This document shows, piece after piece, positions 15,645 through 23,178 of a stretch of 64,000 nucleotides of DNA (position 1 is its first letter; each line of letters starts with the position of its first letter). The position numbers and the translations under genes were made by a program. The stretch comes from a virus: IMG/VR virus record IMGVR_UViG_3300032294_002612, positions 62,001 through 126,000 of that record; one strand, given 5' to 3'. The notes under the pieces are model-generated. The model saw only the letters and a list, made by a program, of their open reading frames with translations. It ran no database searches and was not told the origin of the DNA.

Positions 15645-15908
15645 TTAAAATAAAATTTCTAATCCAGTTTCTCCATAATCGGGCATACCAACATCCATTG
15701 AATGATTACTAATGTAAGGCTGGGCAACCTTGCCTTTTATGTTAACTCTTTCTGAAAGGGGGTACGTAGCTGAAATAATGTGTTTACCTTTAGTAAATTG
15801 TTGACTACTATACCTTGTTCCAGTTACCTCTCCTTTTACTTGAACTTTATCCAAATGCTCGCAACTATTGATCAGTAGTATTATCGGAATTATAAGTATT
15901 TTTTTCAT
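15645..15908 (-). CDS. Small lipoprotein, 87 residues
   Basis: Start taken at MKKILIIPIILLINSCEHLDK, a lipoprotein signal with LINSC lipobox; a longer upstream frame only shadows the neighbouring gene. The mature part is beta-rich (VKGEVTGTRY, ISATYPLSE). It overlaps the upstream 55-residue gene by 44 bp. Function unknown. Confidence 0.7.
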   Translation of the reverse strand: MKKILIIPIILLINSCEHLDKVQVKGEVTGTRYSSQQFTKGKHIISATYPLSERVNIKGKVAQPYISNHSMDVGMPDYGETGLEILF

Positions 15909-16032
15909 TTTCTTTCTGTTTATTACTCCAATTGATATCATCATAATTCTTACGATATTTTTGTGAAAAACAATTTCTGGGTTTATCTCCTTTACCCGCT
16001 CCATGCGAATTATTATTTTGAGAATTTTCCAT
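15865..16032 (-). CDS. Small hydrophilic protein with GKGDKPR motif, 55 residues
   Basis: Encodes MENSQNNNSHGAGKGDKPRN followed by CFSQKYRKNYDDINW. The SHGAGKGDKPR...KYRENYDxIxW signature recurs in small phage proteins of unknown function, which supports the reading despite the overlap with the lipoprotein gene. A GTGTAAAT element lies 19 bp upstream. Confidence 0.75.
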   Translation of the reverse strand: MENSQNNNSHGAGKGDKPRNCFSQKYRKNYDDINWSNKQKENEKNTYNSDNTTDQ

Positions 16033-16051
16033 AAAAATATATTATGATTAT

Positions 16052-16057
16052 TTACAC
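16052..16057 (-). promoter_or_regulatory. Putative late promoter element GTGTAA
   Basis: Minus-strand GTGTAAATAATC, 19 bp from the ATG at 16032; a more distant member of the late-element set. Confidence 0.35.
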
Positions 16058-16073
16058 AAAAAGTCAATTTTTA

Positions 16074-16102
16074 TTGACAAAAGAGTAATATAGTTGTAAT
16101 AT
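16074..16102 (+). promoter_or_regulatory. Sigma70 promoter for tmRNA
   Basis: TTGACA, 17-bp spacer, TAATAT. The tmRNA 5' end (16125) lies 22 bp downstream of the -10 element, leaving a short leader that RNase P would remove. Confidence 0.85.
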
Positions 16103-16216
16103 TAAATATATTCTTTGAAATTTTGGGCGTGTACTGGTTTCGACATTTGGTTGAAATTAAAAACGCATGTCGAGGTTAATCGATGGCCTCGTAAAAAATC
16201 GATTAAAAAACTAAGA

Positions 16217-16315
16217 GCAGATAACACTGACTCAATCTTGGCAGAAGCCGAATATATCTTCAACAACGCTGACCAATTCGTTGGCGCTGAAGAAGAGTAT
16301 TTGATGGCTGCCTAA
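16217..16315 (+). other. tmRNA proteolysis-tag reading frame, 32 codons
   Basis: Resume codon GCA after CTAAGA; the tag reads ADNTDSILAEAEYIFNNADQ then FVGAEEEYLMAA, stop TAA. It ends LMAA, resembling the LAA end that ClpXP recognises. At 32 residues it is about three times the common bacterial length. Confidence 0.85.
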
Positions 16316-16553
16316 GAACCAATGTCTGGATCCTATTAAAAGCGTTGGAACTGCAATAGGTTTATGAAGTCCTAACTTACTTATAAAATTCATTGTTAGG
16401 TGTTATGCAGAACATTCTCTGCATAGGCAGACTGTAAACTCGGTTAGTATCACCAAGTAGCCTAGAGTCTTCGTTACCGTAGGTAGCTGAAATGCTAAAG
16501 ATACTTAAACATGTAGACTTTTTAATGTAAATTAAATGGACAGGGGTTCAACT

Positions 16554-16810
16554 CAATGGGTTGACTTAGCAGTGATGCTTCGATTAAAACTGGATGAATT
16601 GCTGGAAAGCTAAATCGTAAAATATGATATGCCAATCAGCAGCCAAGCTAAAAATACATTTTTAGAAGGTTCAGAGACTACTGGAGAGGTTAAGTCCTCT
16701 TAATAACCAGATTAGCGTCCAGCTCTGATTTAACCAATCAGATGAAGATATAGTCCACAATTTAGTATTCATATAATGAATATGCTGAGAAATCAGCTTT
16801 TTTAAATTGG
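16554..16810 (+). mobile_element. Group I intron in the tmRNA T-loop
   Basis: A 257-nt intron with all conserved core elements: P (AATTGCTGGAAAGC, 16597), Q (AATCAGCAGCC, 16634), R (GTTCAGAGACTA, 16669) and S (AAGATATAGTCC, 16745), with GACTA/TAGTC forming P7. The 5' exon end UCAACU pairs with intron GGUUGA giving the canonical U-G at the splice site (P1). The intron ends in G. Splicing restores a perfect T-arm. Introns at this T-loop position are known in some bacterial and phage tmRNA genes. It has no internal ORF; an HNH gene lies just outside on the other strand. Confidence 0.92.
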
Positions 16811-17398
16811 CCCCTCACGTCCATCTTTTTTTATAAGATTAATAAAATCTAACATTTGTTGATGAGAAAGTATTCCTTTAGCTAAATTTATATTACGGCT
16901 AACATATTGAATATTTCCTTTAAGATATCCTTTTGAAGAATCAATTCTATCTACAGACGCCATCTTATAAGAAATTGCTGGATTCGGATTGGTAGACCCA
17001 ATAGGTAATATTAATTTAATTTTTGTATATGGGCAAACTCCATGAGTTTCCTCCCATACCTCTTTTAAATCTTCTATTGTTAAATTACATGGTTTTCTAT
17101 TTGGTCGGTTTAACATTCTCAAAATATATTTAAATGGGCATTTAGCATCTTTTCTAATATACCCACGATTTAAAATGCCTTCTTTTTGAAATTGAATTGC
17201 ACGCTCTTTTGCTAAAACTCTTAACTCTGGGGTATTACGACGACAACCACATCCTTTTGTTCGCCCCCGACGAATATCTTTCCAATTAAATAATCTTAAA
17301 GTTCCACAGCTACATTGACATTTTACTTTATCATTGGGAAGAACTTCTAATATAGTTAAGAATCCAAATGTTTGACCAATACAATCTTTTCGTTTCAT
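16802..17398 (-). CDS. HNH homing endonuclease 3 (AP2/HNH type)
   Basis: A 198-residue protein. The N-terminal part (IGQTFGFLTILEVLPNDKVK, CQCSCG, DIRRGRTKGCGCRR) is a Cys-bearing DNA-binding region common in phage HNH/AP2 endonucleases. The C-terminal half has CPYTKIKL, ASVDRIDSSKGYLKGNIQYV and NLAKG, the HNH-like metal finger. It runs antisense to the tmRNA and its last codons are the complement of the tmRNA 3' exon, so the nuclease and tmRNA 3' ends are physically fused. Confidence 0.85.
   Translation of the reverse strand: MKRKDCIGQTFGFLTILEVLPNDKVKCQCSCGTLRLFNWKDIRRGRTKGCGCRRNTPELRVLAKERAIQFQKEGILNRGYIRKDAKCPFKYILRMLNRPNRKPCNLTIEDLKEVWEETHGVCPYTKIKLILPIGSTNPNPAISYKMASVDRIDSSKGYLKGNIQYVSRNINLAKGILSHQQMLDFINLIKKDGREGPI
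16824..16833 (+). terminator. T-run after tmRNA
   Basis: A seven-T run directly after the tmRNA acceptor and T-arm stems could end transcription; it lies inside the antisense HNH gene. Confidence 0.45.
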
Positions 17399-17405
17399 CT
17401 CTATA

Positions 17406-17411
17406 ATTACA
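17406..17411 (-). promoter_or_regulatory. Variant late promoter element (ATGTAATTATAG)
   Basis: Minus-strand TGTAAT ends 7 bp before the ATG at 17398 of HNH gene 3. The first base of the usual GTGTAAT is A here. Confidence 0.35.
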
Positions 17412-17422
17412 TGAAAATTTAG

Positions 17423-17454
17423 TCAACTCCACTATTATTTTAGCAACTCCACTT
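17423..17454 (+). repeat. Direct repeat resembling tmRNA T-loop
   Basis: CAACTCCACT occurs twice (17424 and 17444), the first as TCAACTCC, which equals the T-loop/T-stem of the spliced tmRNA. It flanks the 5' side of HNH gene 3 and may be a displaced target-site remnant. Confidence 0.4.
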
Positions 17455-17511
17455 TTTTGTGTTTATATCTAATTTAGATATTTTTCTCATAAAAAAATAA
17501 AATATTTAGTA

Positions 17512-18018
17512 ATGCATATTATAGAATATTCAATTATATTATTTTATTTATTGTGTTTTATTTTAAAATGCCCATTACTTATTAGATATTCGATTATAAA
17601 AAAAATATCTAACATTAAAATAATTAAATTTTTATATAAGATTGGATTATTCATGAATTGGAATATGTTTTGCAAATCTCCAGCAAGACATCATAAAGTT
17701 AAATTTATCATAGAATTAAAGAATGGTGAAATCTTTATTTATTATTTAGATACAGAAAAAACAAATAATTCTATAAGTGAAATTATACCAGAATTAAATT
17801 TAAAACCAAAATCTTTAGCAAGCTTAATTCATAATTATTATCACCACGGATTCTTATTAATTGATTATATAGAAGAAATAATTAAACATAAATTTGGTGA
17901 TAACTTAAAACATTTTGCATCATATTTACAAATTTTAAGACCAGACAAGAATAACCCTTTAGAAATGTATACGGGTACGTATTACCCAATTATAGAAAAA
18001 TCATATGTGGATAATTGA
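17512..18018 (+). CDS. HTTM-partner membrane protein, 168 residues
   Basis: An N-terminal transmembrane helix (about residues 5-25) and a second hydrophobic stretch precede NWNMFCKSPARHHKVKFIIELKNGE and a soluble domain with helical C-terminus. The W-x-MF segment followed by beta strands resembles the extramembrane domain usually found next to HTTM carboxylase-like proteins. It overlaps the HTTM gene by 14 bp, so the two products probably act together. No regulatory motif was identified upstream. Confidence 0.65.
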   Translation: MHIIEYSIILFYLLCFILKCPLLIRYSIIKKISNIKIIKFLYKIGLFMNWNMFCKSPARHHKVKFIIELKNGEIFIYYLDTEKTNNSISEIIPELNLKPKSLASLIHNYYHHGFLLIDYIEEIIKHKFGDNLKHFASYLQILRPDKNNPLEMYTGTYYPIIEKSYVDN

Positions 18019-18805
18019 GGCAATTAATAATTTTTTTTTCCAATATTATATATCTTCAAATTTTATTGGTATATATAGAATAGCTACGATATCTGTAATT
18101 TTGGGTTATATTACTTTTATTATTAAAGACATCATTAATTTTAGCAAGAAAAATGGTATCGGTGGTTATCACAATAAATATTACTACCCTTTATGTATAA
18201 TTTTATTCTACTTGTTCGGATTCTTATCCTTAATTGGTTTCGTAACCCAATTTTCTATTTTACTGTTTTTAATATTTTTTATAATTATACAAAAAAATAT
18301 GTTCTATATTTTAACTAGTGGTGGAAATGTTGTTTGTAATATGTTGTTACTATGTTTAGTTTTATGTAAATCTGGCGCGGGATTATCTATAGATAATATT
18401 ATTTTTAATAACTATGAAGAATATACTTCTGGGTGGGCTATAAGATTAATTCAAATTACTATATCTTTTGGTTATTTTTTCGCAGGATTAAATAAAATTA
18501 AATCTTCCGATTGGAAAAAAGGTATTGCAATTTCTAATGCCGTTATATATAGCAACTATGGCAAACAAAAATTGCTTACATTATTTTACCCGAAGACTTT
18601 ACAATCTAGGCTCATTTGTTATAGCGTAATGTTTTTTCATTTATTTGCGCCAATATTATTTTGGTGTAATTTGACACAATTATTTGCTATTTCATTTGCA
18701 ATTTTATCTCATCTTATGATGATGATAACATTACGAATTGGACATTTTGGGCCAATAATGATACTTGGGATACTAAGTTTTAGTGCTAATTATTTTCTAA
18801 AATAA
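18005..18805 (+). CDS. HTTM-family (vitamin K carboxylase-like) membrane protein
   Basis: A 266-residue protein with about seven transmembrane helices. YRIATISVILGYITF at the N-terminus, a GGNVVCNMLLLCLVLC segment and AIRLIQITISFGYFFAGLNKIKSSDWKKG match the layout of the HTTM domain shared with vitamin K-dependent gamma-carboxylase, including the aromatic-glycine F-x-AG-x-x-K motif. Bacterial members have mostly unknown substrates. It is a striking auxiliary gene in a phage and may modify host envelope or membrane proteins. Assignment rests on motif recognition only. Confidence 0.7.
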   Translation: MWIIEAINNFFFQYYISSNFIGIYRIATISVILGYITFIIKDIINFSKKNGIGGYHNKYYYPLCIILFYLFGFLSLIGFVTQFSILLFLIFFIIIQKNMFYILTSGGNVVCNMLLLCLVLCKSGAGLSIDNIIFNNYEEYTSGWAIRLIQITISFGYFFAGLNKIKSSDWKKGIAISNAVIYSNYGKQKLLTLFYPKTLQSRLICYSVMFFHLFAPILFWCNLTQLFAISFAILSHLMMMITLRIGHFGPIMILGILSFSANYFLK

Positions 18806-18938
18806 TTTTTTCTATTTTTTCCCCTTCAAACTCAAATACGGCAATTTTTTCACCCTTATCATTTGTATAATTATATAAAAATTCCATATCTGAGACTTTG
18901 AGTTCTCTTCCATTAATTTCTGTAAAACCTAGTTTCAT
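18786..18938 (-). CDS. Small protein, 50 residues
   Basis: MKLGFTEINGRELKVSDMEF and onwards, a beta-hairpin-rich protein similar in layout to the one at 7714-7866. Its ATG overlaps the stop of the upstream gene (TAATG), supporting coupling. Its end overlaps the convergent HTTM gene by 20 bp. Confidence 0.6.
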   Translation of the reverse strand: MKLGFTEINGRELKVSDMEFLYNYTNDKGEKIAVFEFEGEKIEKIILENN

Positions 18939-19528
18939 TATAGATATCTTACACCCAGCCAATAAACTTTATCAAGAAATTTTCTCAATAAGTCTACAGG
19001 GGCTAAAATTATTTTATTTTTTATAAATCTCCAGTATTTAGTATGGAAAATATATTTATTATACCAACGATTGCGGCGCTCTTCGTGTTTTTTCATGGTA
19101 TTTTTTAAATCAATAATACGCACGGTAGCATCACGAATTTCATAAGAAAGAACTTCTATATTTTCAAGCTTTCCGTTCGTAAATTTAGCAAGATAGTCTA
19201 TTGTAACGTCTTTTGCTTTATCAGAAGATTCGTCTTCATAAACTGTTTCATAGAAATAAAAATTAAGAACACCATGGAAATCAGTTGGAACAACTTCTTC
19301 CTCAACGACCTCCATGTAACCTTTCAGATAGGCATCATCATCATCTTTCCACTCGTATTTTCTTTTACGCCAGTATAAAACTCCATCTTCATTCAAATAA
19401 TAAAGGTCTAATAAATTTTCTAAATCTTTAGTTTGAAATTCTTGATTATAAGGATCTGGCATAACATCTACTACTTCCAATGGAAGTGGAAGCGGATAAT
19501 TGCACTCTATTGAATCAAACATGCCCAT
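18938..19528 (-). CDS. Conserved-type phage protein with MFDSI N-terminus
   Basis: 196 residues starting MGMFDSIECNYPLPLPLEVVD, then QTKDLENLLDLYYLNEDGVLYWRKR. The MFDxIxCxxPLP start is characteristic of a phage early-protein family of unknown function. The C-terminal 60 residues are basic and aromatic, perhaps membrane-associated. Confidence 0.7.
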   Translation of the reverse strand: MGMFDSIECNYPLPLPLEVVDVMPDPYNQEFQTKDLENLLDLYYLNEDGVLYWRKRKYEWKDDDDAYLKGYMEVVEEEVVPTDFHGVLNFYFYETVYEDESSDKAKDVTIDYLAKFTNGKLENIEVLSYEIRDATVRIIDLKNTMKKHEERRNRWYNKYIFHTKYWRFIKNKIILAPVDLLRKFLDKVYWLGVRYL

Positions 19529-19689
19529 TATTTATTATCCTCCCATTCTGGCAAGTCAACAATTGGTAAAAAATATTGATCGATTTTTTCTTCAATTCTA
19601 TTAAACCGAAATTCATTAGACATTAATACCCCTAATTGAATTATAAGGATAGATAAAATTGCAAACATTGTTACACGATCTTCTTTCAT
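19528..19689 (-). CDS. Small membrane protein, 53 residues
   Basis: Start chosen at MKEDRVTMFAILSILIIQLG, whose ATG follows the upstream stop with only one intervening base. One transmembrane helix then a charged tail. Function unknown. Confidence 0.65.
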   Translation of the reverse strand: MKEDRVTMFAILSILIIQLGVLMSNEFRFNRIEEKIDQYFLPIVDLPEWEDNK

Positions 19690-19690
19690 A

Positions 19691-19981
19691 TTAATGAGTT
19701 CCATTCTGTTGTTGTTTACTCTCACCTTCAATTACATCTAAACCTTCGAACGTTCTCTCTTCAGGGTCATCTTCCACAAAATCAAGATGGCTATTTTCTG
19801 GTAAAACGAACCCAATACTTTGTAAAAATCTTTCAAAGGCGTAAAGATGATCTCCGATTGTCGCCTCTTCACTGATTTCCATGCTTACATTGGGATAATT
19901 ATTATGCGTTAAATCGCTCATATTTTGAACGACTTTATAACTATGAAACCAATGAAGATCTTTCTTATTTTTATTTATCAT
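19691..19981 (-). CDS. Hypothetical acidic protein, 96 residues
   Basis: Begins MINKNKKDLHWFHSYKVVQN and contains DHLYAFERFLQSIGFVLPEN followed by an acidic tail. No domain recognised. It overlaps the upstream gene by 11 bp. Confidence 0.65.
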   Translation of the reverse strand: MINKNKKDLHWFHSYKVVQNMSDLTHNNYPNVSMEISEEATIGDHLYAFERFLQSIGFVLPENSHLDFVEDDPEERTFEGLDVIEGESKQQQNGTH

Positions 19982-20258
19982 AATATTTTAATGACTCCTC
20001 TAACGTATTTGAAATAACTTCATTCACAGATATGTCTTTTTCGCAAGACTCTTGAATGAGAAAGAGTAGTAATTCTTTCGGCCAGCTATCTATATCTAAT
20101 TCCATTTTAACAAATGGCTCTAAAGTAATAGCTTTAGTTTCCTCATCGAATTTAAAAGAAAGTTTTTGACCTTCTTCCCACCCAAGCTCGGTCATTTCTT
20201 CATCCGAAAATTGGATGAAAAGTTCTTTTTTTTCTTGGACTTTTTTATATTTTTCCAT
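19971..20258 (-). CDS. AbrB-like swapped-hairpin protein, 95 residues
   Basis: Residues about 12-50 (ELFIQFSDEEMTELGWEEGQKLSF...AITLEPF) follow the pattern of AbrB/MazE-type swapped-hairpin domains, where L-GW-EGQ precedes paired strands. The rest is a helical region. Many phages carry such proteins, sometimes as DNA-binding regulators, but basic residues are few here. Its promoter lies at 20264-20292, with AAGG five bases before the ATG. Confidence 0.6.
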   Translation of the reverse strand: MEKYKKVQEKKELFIQFSDEEMTELGWEEGQKLSFKFDEETKAITLEPFVKMELDIDSWPKELLLFLIQESCEKDISVNEVISNTLEESLKYYDK

Positions 20259-20263
20259 ACCTT

Positions 20264-20292
20264 ATTATCTATGAATTTTGTGGCGCTGTCAA
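20264..20292 (-). promoter_or_regulatory. Sigma70-type promoter
   Basis: TTGACA, 17-bp spacer, GATAAT on the minus strand, ending 5 bp upstream of the ATG at 20258 and overlapping the 3' end of the upstream gene. The implied leader is extremely short. Confidence 0.65.
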
Positions 20293-20631
20293 TAAATATT
20301 TATCGCTAATTTGTATTTTATAATGTCTATAAAAATAGAGTGTTTCTTTTATATCTAGTTGATTATGAAACTCTTGCCAGAGAAGATCAACTAAAAGAGC
20401 CGCGACATCTTCGTAAAGAAAAAACCTATCTGATAAAAGAATGGGCTCAAGTCCCACGTTTTGATTGGCAATTTGTTGCAAGTATCTTTCGATATTTTGT
20501 CGCGCCGCTTTCCATTTTGGGTCAAGCGATTCGATTTTGGTTTCTTTTGCGAGTTGGTTTTTAAAATTTGGGTCGATGGCATTTTTTAAATTATCTACTA
20601 ATTGTTGATACAGATTTATTGTTTGTTCCAT
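20269..20631 (-). CDS. Hypothetical protein, 120 residues
   Basis: MEQTINLYQQLVDNLKNAID at the start, mostly helical, with FFLYEDVAALLVDLLWQEFH near the C-terminus. No family recognised. Confidence 0.6.
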   Translation of the reverse strand: MEQTINLYQQLVDNLKNAIDPNFKNQLAKETKIESLDPKWKAARQNIERYLQQIANQNVGLEPILLSDRFFLYEDVAALLVDLLWQEFHNQLDIKETLYFYRHYKIQISDKYLLTAPQNS

Positions 20632-20797
20632 ATTTAAGCTTTCCTATTTCAAAAATAAACCTTCCTACATATAAACTGTATTTTTGATACATTCTATTAT
20701 TAACTTTTATACATTTAAATTCGGAATGTGTATTCCACCAGATAAGAATGTGATATCCAAAGATATCACAATTTTTAAGATTAATTATTTTAGTCAT
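20591..20797 (-). CDS. Small protein, 68 residues
   Basis: Starts MTKIINLKNCDIFGYHILIW, overlapping the end of the upstream gene by 8 bp and the start of the downstream gene by 41 bp. The frame fills what would otherwise be a gap between the two, so it is probably real, but the function is unknown. Confidence 0.5.
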   Translation of the reverse strand: MTKIINLKNCDIFGYHILIWWNTHSEFKCIKVNNRMYQKYSLYVGRFIFEIGKLKYGTNNKSVSTISR

Positions 20798-21140
20798 GCG
20801 GCAAAAGATATTTATACATTTCAATACAATTATAAAAATGATCACTTGATTGCCAATCACGCGCATTTACATTTTCCTCATAGAATTCTTCATGTTCTTC
20901 CAACTTATTCTTGAGTTCGTTAATCTTACCTTCTGACAAATTCATACGAATAAAATCTAGAACATGTTCGGCCTCTTGATCTGTTAAATGAAACTCAACT
21001 CTTCCACCGTCAAACTTTGAACCATAATTAAATTCAAATTTAATTTCTACATCTGGATTAAAACCTTCAAAAGATTTATCACTAAAATCGGAAAAATATT
21101 CTGCACGCTCTTCTTGTTTAGGTCGGGTTATTTTTTTCAT
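20790..21140 (-). CDS. Hypothetical acidic protein, 116 residues
   Basis: Begins MKKITRPKQEERAEYFSDFS; the middle GGRVEFHLTDQEAEHVLDFI and the following coiled helix KINELKNKLEEHEEFYEENV suggest a small alpha-beta protein. A promoter inside the upstream gene probably drives it. Confidence 0.6.
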   Translation of the reverse strand: MKKITRPKQEERAEYFSDFSDKSFEGFNPDVEIKFEFNYGSKFDGGRVEFHLTDQEAEHVLDFIRMNLSEGKINELKNKLEEHEEFYEENVNARDWQSSDHFYNCIEMYKYLLPHD

Positions 21141-21721
21141 AGAAAATACTGAAAGTATTTACTATTTATATCAAAATATTCATCAACTGTCAAGAACTTT
21201 GTCGGCATATTATTATAAATTTTTGGATTTTCATATGGCTTCGGATACCAAGCCTTATTAACAAAAGCATAAGTATAAGAAAAAAGATATGAATTTGCCT
21301 TTTGTATATATTGTTTTTTATTAAAACGAATTTTGTATTTTTGCATTTTTGCAACGGTCCTTTTTTCACAATCCATCTCAAGATTGATCGCATTTTTGAA
21401 ACCTTTTTCTAGGGTTTTTTTTGACAAGTTTTTACCATGAATCCAGTCTTCAACAATAAATAAAGAATCTTTATCTGGAATCCAAACTGGTGGACCCTCC
21501 AACATTTGATCCAAGTGACAAGATTCGTGAACAAGAATATCAAGCCAGTCCTGCATTTTTTCTTTTTTTGTGGCGACTGCAAGCGTTTGTTCATCAAAGT
21601 ACCCACTACATGGAATATTTTCTTGATCAACTTGGTCCGTATATTCTAAACGAAAATTAATCCCATGACTAATACATTGAGTCATAATATCAGATATTAA
21701 TTTTTGTATATTTTTATTCAT
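21137..21721 (-). CDS. Putative HExxH metallopeptidase, 194 residues
   Basis: Contains LDILVHESCHLDQ (about residues 60-72), an HExxH zinc motif, preceded by a beta strand as in gluzincin-like phage peptidases. The C-terminal part is basic and aromatic (YIQKANSYLFSYTYAFVNKAWYPKPYENP). Its role is unknown; such proteins are common in jumbo-phage early regions. The start overlaps the phosphatase gene upstream by 4 bp. Confidence 0.65.
   Translation of the reverse strand: MNKNIQKLISDIMTQCISHGINFRLEYTDQVDQENIPCSGYFDEQTLAVATKKEKMQDWLDILVHESCHLDQMLEGPPVWIPDKDSLFIVEDWIHGKNLSKKTLEKGFKNAINLEMDCEKRTVAKMQKYKIRFNKKQYIQKANSYLFSYTYAFVNKAWYPKPYENPKIYNNMPTKFLTVDEYFDINSKYFQYFL
21165..21193 (-). promoter_or_regulatory. 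Sigma70-type promoter inside the metallopeptidase gene
   Basis: TTGACA, 17-bp spacer, TATAAA on the minus strand within the last codons of 21137-21721, placed to drive 20790-21140. Confidence 0.6.
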
Positions 21722-22506
21722 CGTATTCTATATGTTGTTAAGCGGCCGTCACGAATGATTGCGTAGTCTTTAAGATTAGTATCTAAATTCCAGCTTTCAT
21801 ATTCGGTATTCAATGCCGTAGCGGTTGGCTCTGGCACATAACTATGCCCAAAAACCTGCTTACCAATATCCGGAGAAGCAAAAAACTCATTATAGTAATC
21901 AAGCCATAAAAGTCCACCAGTATTATCTTGACCCCCGCGAGCAATACCTACCGCAGAAATTAATGCGTTCTGACGGTAAGCAACGTTTCTAAAGTTAAGC
22001 CAAACATCTGGTATAACCTCATCAATTACTTGATTTACGGTGTGACCATATGGAATTTGACGATTAATCATTCCAGCATGAGAAAAAATCCATCCCTGCG
22101 AACGGTGTGCAATTTTAAAGTTTTTTACAAACCAATCATCTTTAAGACCTTTATCGTAAAAGACTTGACGGAAAGTACCAATTTTACTTTTAGTAACTCC
22201 TGAACACCAATAGGTTATACTTGGCGCAACGCTAGTATAGCCGCCTTTTTTATTATTATAAATATAAGCAAGATCATGGTTTCCGACAAGAAAAACCATT
22301 TTACCAGTTTTTTCGTTTTCCCAGACAAGGTCTCGCAAAAATAAACAGGTATCCTTAAAACTTGCTACTTTAGGTGGCTCATGGAAAGAATCAAACCAGT
22401 CGCCTAGAAAAACTATTTCATCAAATGAATCTAATTTTTCAATTTTAAAAATCTTATTAAGTCCAGCTAAATCTTGATGAATGTCCGGAATTATAAGAGT
22501 TTTCAT
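21718..22506 (-). CDS. Calcineurin-like metallophosphoesterase 1
   Basis: 262 residues with the full motif series: PDIHQD (residue about 8), GDWFD (about 36), VGNHD (about 82), SHAG (about 140) and GHSYVP (about 220). The architecture matches serine/threonine-phosphatase-like (PrpE/ApaH-type) phage enzymes. Substrate unknown; may dephosphorylate host proteins or nucleotides. It is followed by a second phosphoesterase gene of different subtype. Confidence 0.85.
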   Translation of the reverse strand: MKTLIIPDIHQDLAGLNKIFKIEKLDSFDEIVFLGDWFDSFHEPPKVASFKDTCLFLRDLVWENEKTGKMVFLVGNHDLAYIYNNKKGGYTSVAPSITYWCSGVTKSKIGTFRQVFYDKGLKDDWFVKNFKIAHRSQGWIFSHAGMINRQIPYGHTVNQVIDEVIPDVWLNFRNVAYRQNALISAVGIARGGQDNTGGLLWLDYYNEFFASPDIGKQVFGHSYVPEPTATALNTEYESWNLDTNLKDYAIIRDGRLTTYRIR

Positions 22507-22508
22507 GG

Positions 22509-23165
22509 TTAAATATAGTTTAGTCTGATTTCTGCGTTTTCGTCAATTGTTATGTATGAACACAATTTTCTCTCACAGAAAGACCCCGTATTAACGTAAC
22601 ATCCTTCTATAGCTGGAAAATGCGAATGTCCACATATTATATAGTCTTTTTTATTTAATGTACAATACTTTTTTGCATTATCCTTATAATAAGTTGCTTT
22701 ACATACTAATTTGTGACAAGCATGGCGAACCCAACGGGCTAAATCAGGAAAATTTGTTCTCAGCCAGTAATAAAAATCAGTTGTTAAATCAGTTCTCCAG
22801 CGTTTTGTTGAAACAAAAAAATCAAAAATATCACCATGTAAAAAAATAAATTTTTTCCCATTAATTGTTTCCTCATGCTCCAAACCAGTTTTAATTCCCA
22901 AAAGATGGGTCATGTGTTCCATATTAAGAAAACAATGGTTACCTAATAAATAAATTACTTCACATTTTTTACTAACGCTACGTATAGTAGACAAAACACG
23001 CCAATGATTTTTCTTTAATCTCGAAAGATGTTTAGAATCAAAAAGATCGCCTACAATAATTATTTTTTCGGCTTTAATCTTTCTTAAAACGTTAATTACT
23101 TTTTTGGGTTGACAATCAGGATCGCCAAGGTGAATATCAGAGAATGCCAATATTTTACATTGCAT
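22509..23165 (-). CDS. Calcineurin-like metallophosphoesterase 2 (LpxH-like)
   Basis: 218 residues: SDIHLGD, VGDLFD, LGNHCF (Cys where the usual Asp sits after NH), HGDIFD, CGHSHFP, NTGSFCE. The HGD...DxxxS and CGHTHxP...NTGS layout is that of UDP-2,3-diacylglucosamine hydrolase-like proteins, which act on lipid A precursors. That would fit a Gram-negative host but is not proof. Variant late element (ATGTAATTATA) lies just upstream of the ATG. Confidence 0.8.
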   Translation of the reverse strand: MQCKILAFSDIHLGDPDCQPKKVINVLRKIKAEKIIIVGDLFDSKHLSRLKKNHWRVLSTIRSVSKKCEVIYLLGNHCFLNMEHMTHLLGIKTGLEHEETINGKKFIFLHGDIFDFFVSTKRWRTDLTTDFYYWLRTNFPDLARWVRHACHKLVCKATYYKDNAKKYCTLNKKDYIICGHSHFPAIEGCYVNTGSFCERKLCSYITIDENAEIRLNYI

Positions 23166-23178
23166 TCATATAATTACA

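Larger units (their letters stand above)
16125..16823 (+). ncRNA. ssrA: tmRNA with internal group I intron
   Basis: Rescues stalled ribosomes by acting as tRNA and mRNA. The 5' end GGGCGTG-TACTGGTTTCGAC is the classic tmRNA acceptor/D-region, followed by GCATGTCGAGG...GGCCTCGTAAAAA and a tag frame. The 3' part has AACATGTAGAC and T-arm AGGGG-TTCAACT, then an intron. The 3' exon is CCCCT-CACGTCC-A (16811-16823), which completes the T-stem (AGGGG/CCCCT) and acceptor (GGGCGTG/CACGTCC with one G-U). CCA is not encoded. A T-run follows. The mature RNA is about 442 nt. Confidence 0.95.

Noticed and set aside
16115-16315. A 66-codon protein gene
   Set aside because: It is the tmRNA 5' region plus the tag frame; the tmRNA signature is unambiguous.
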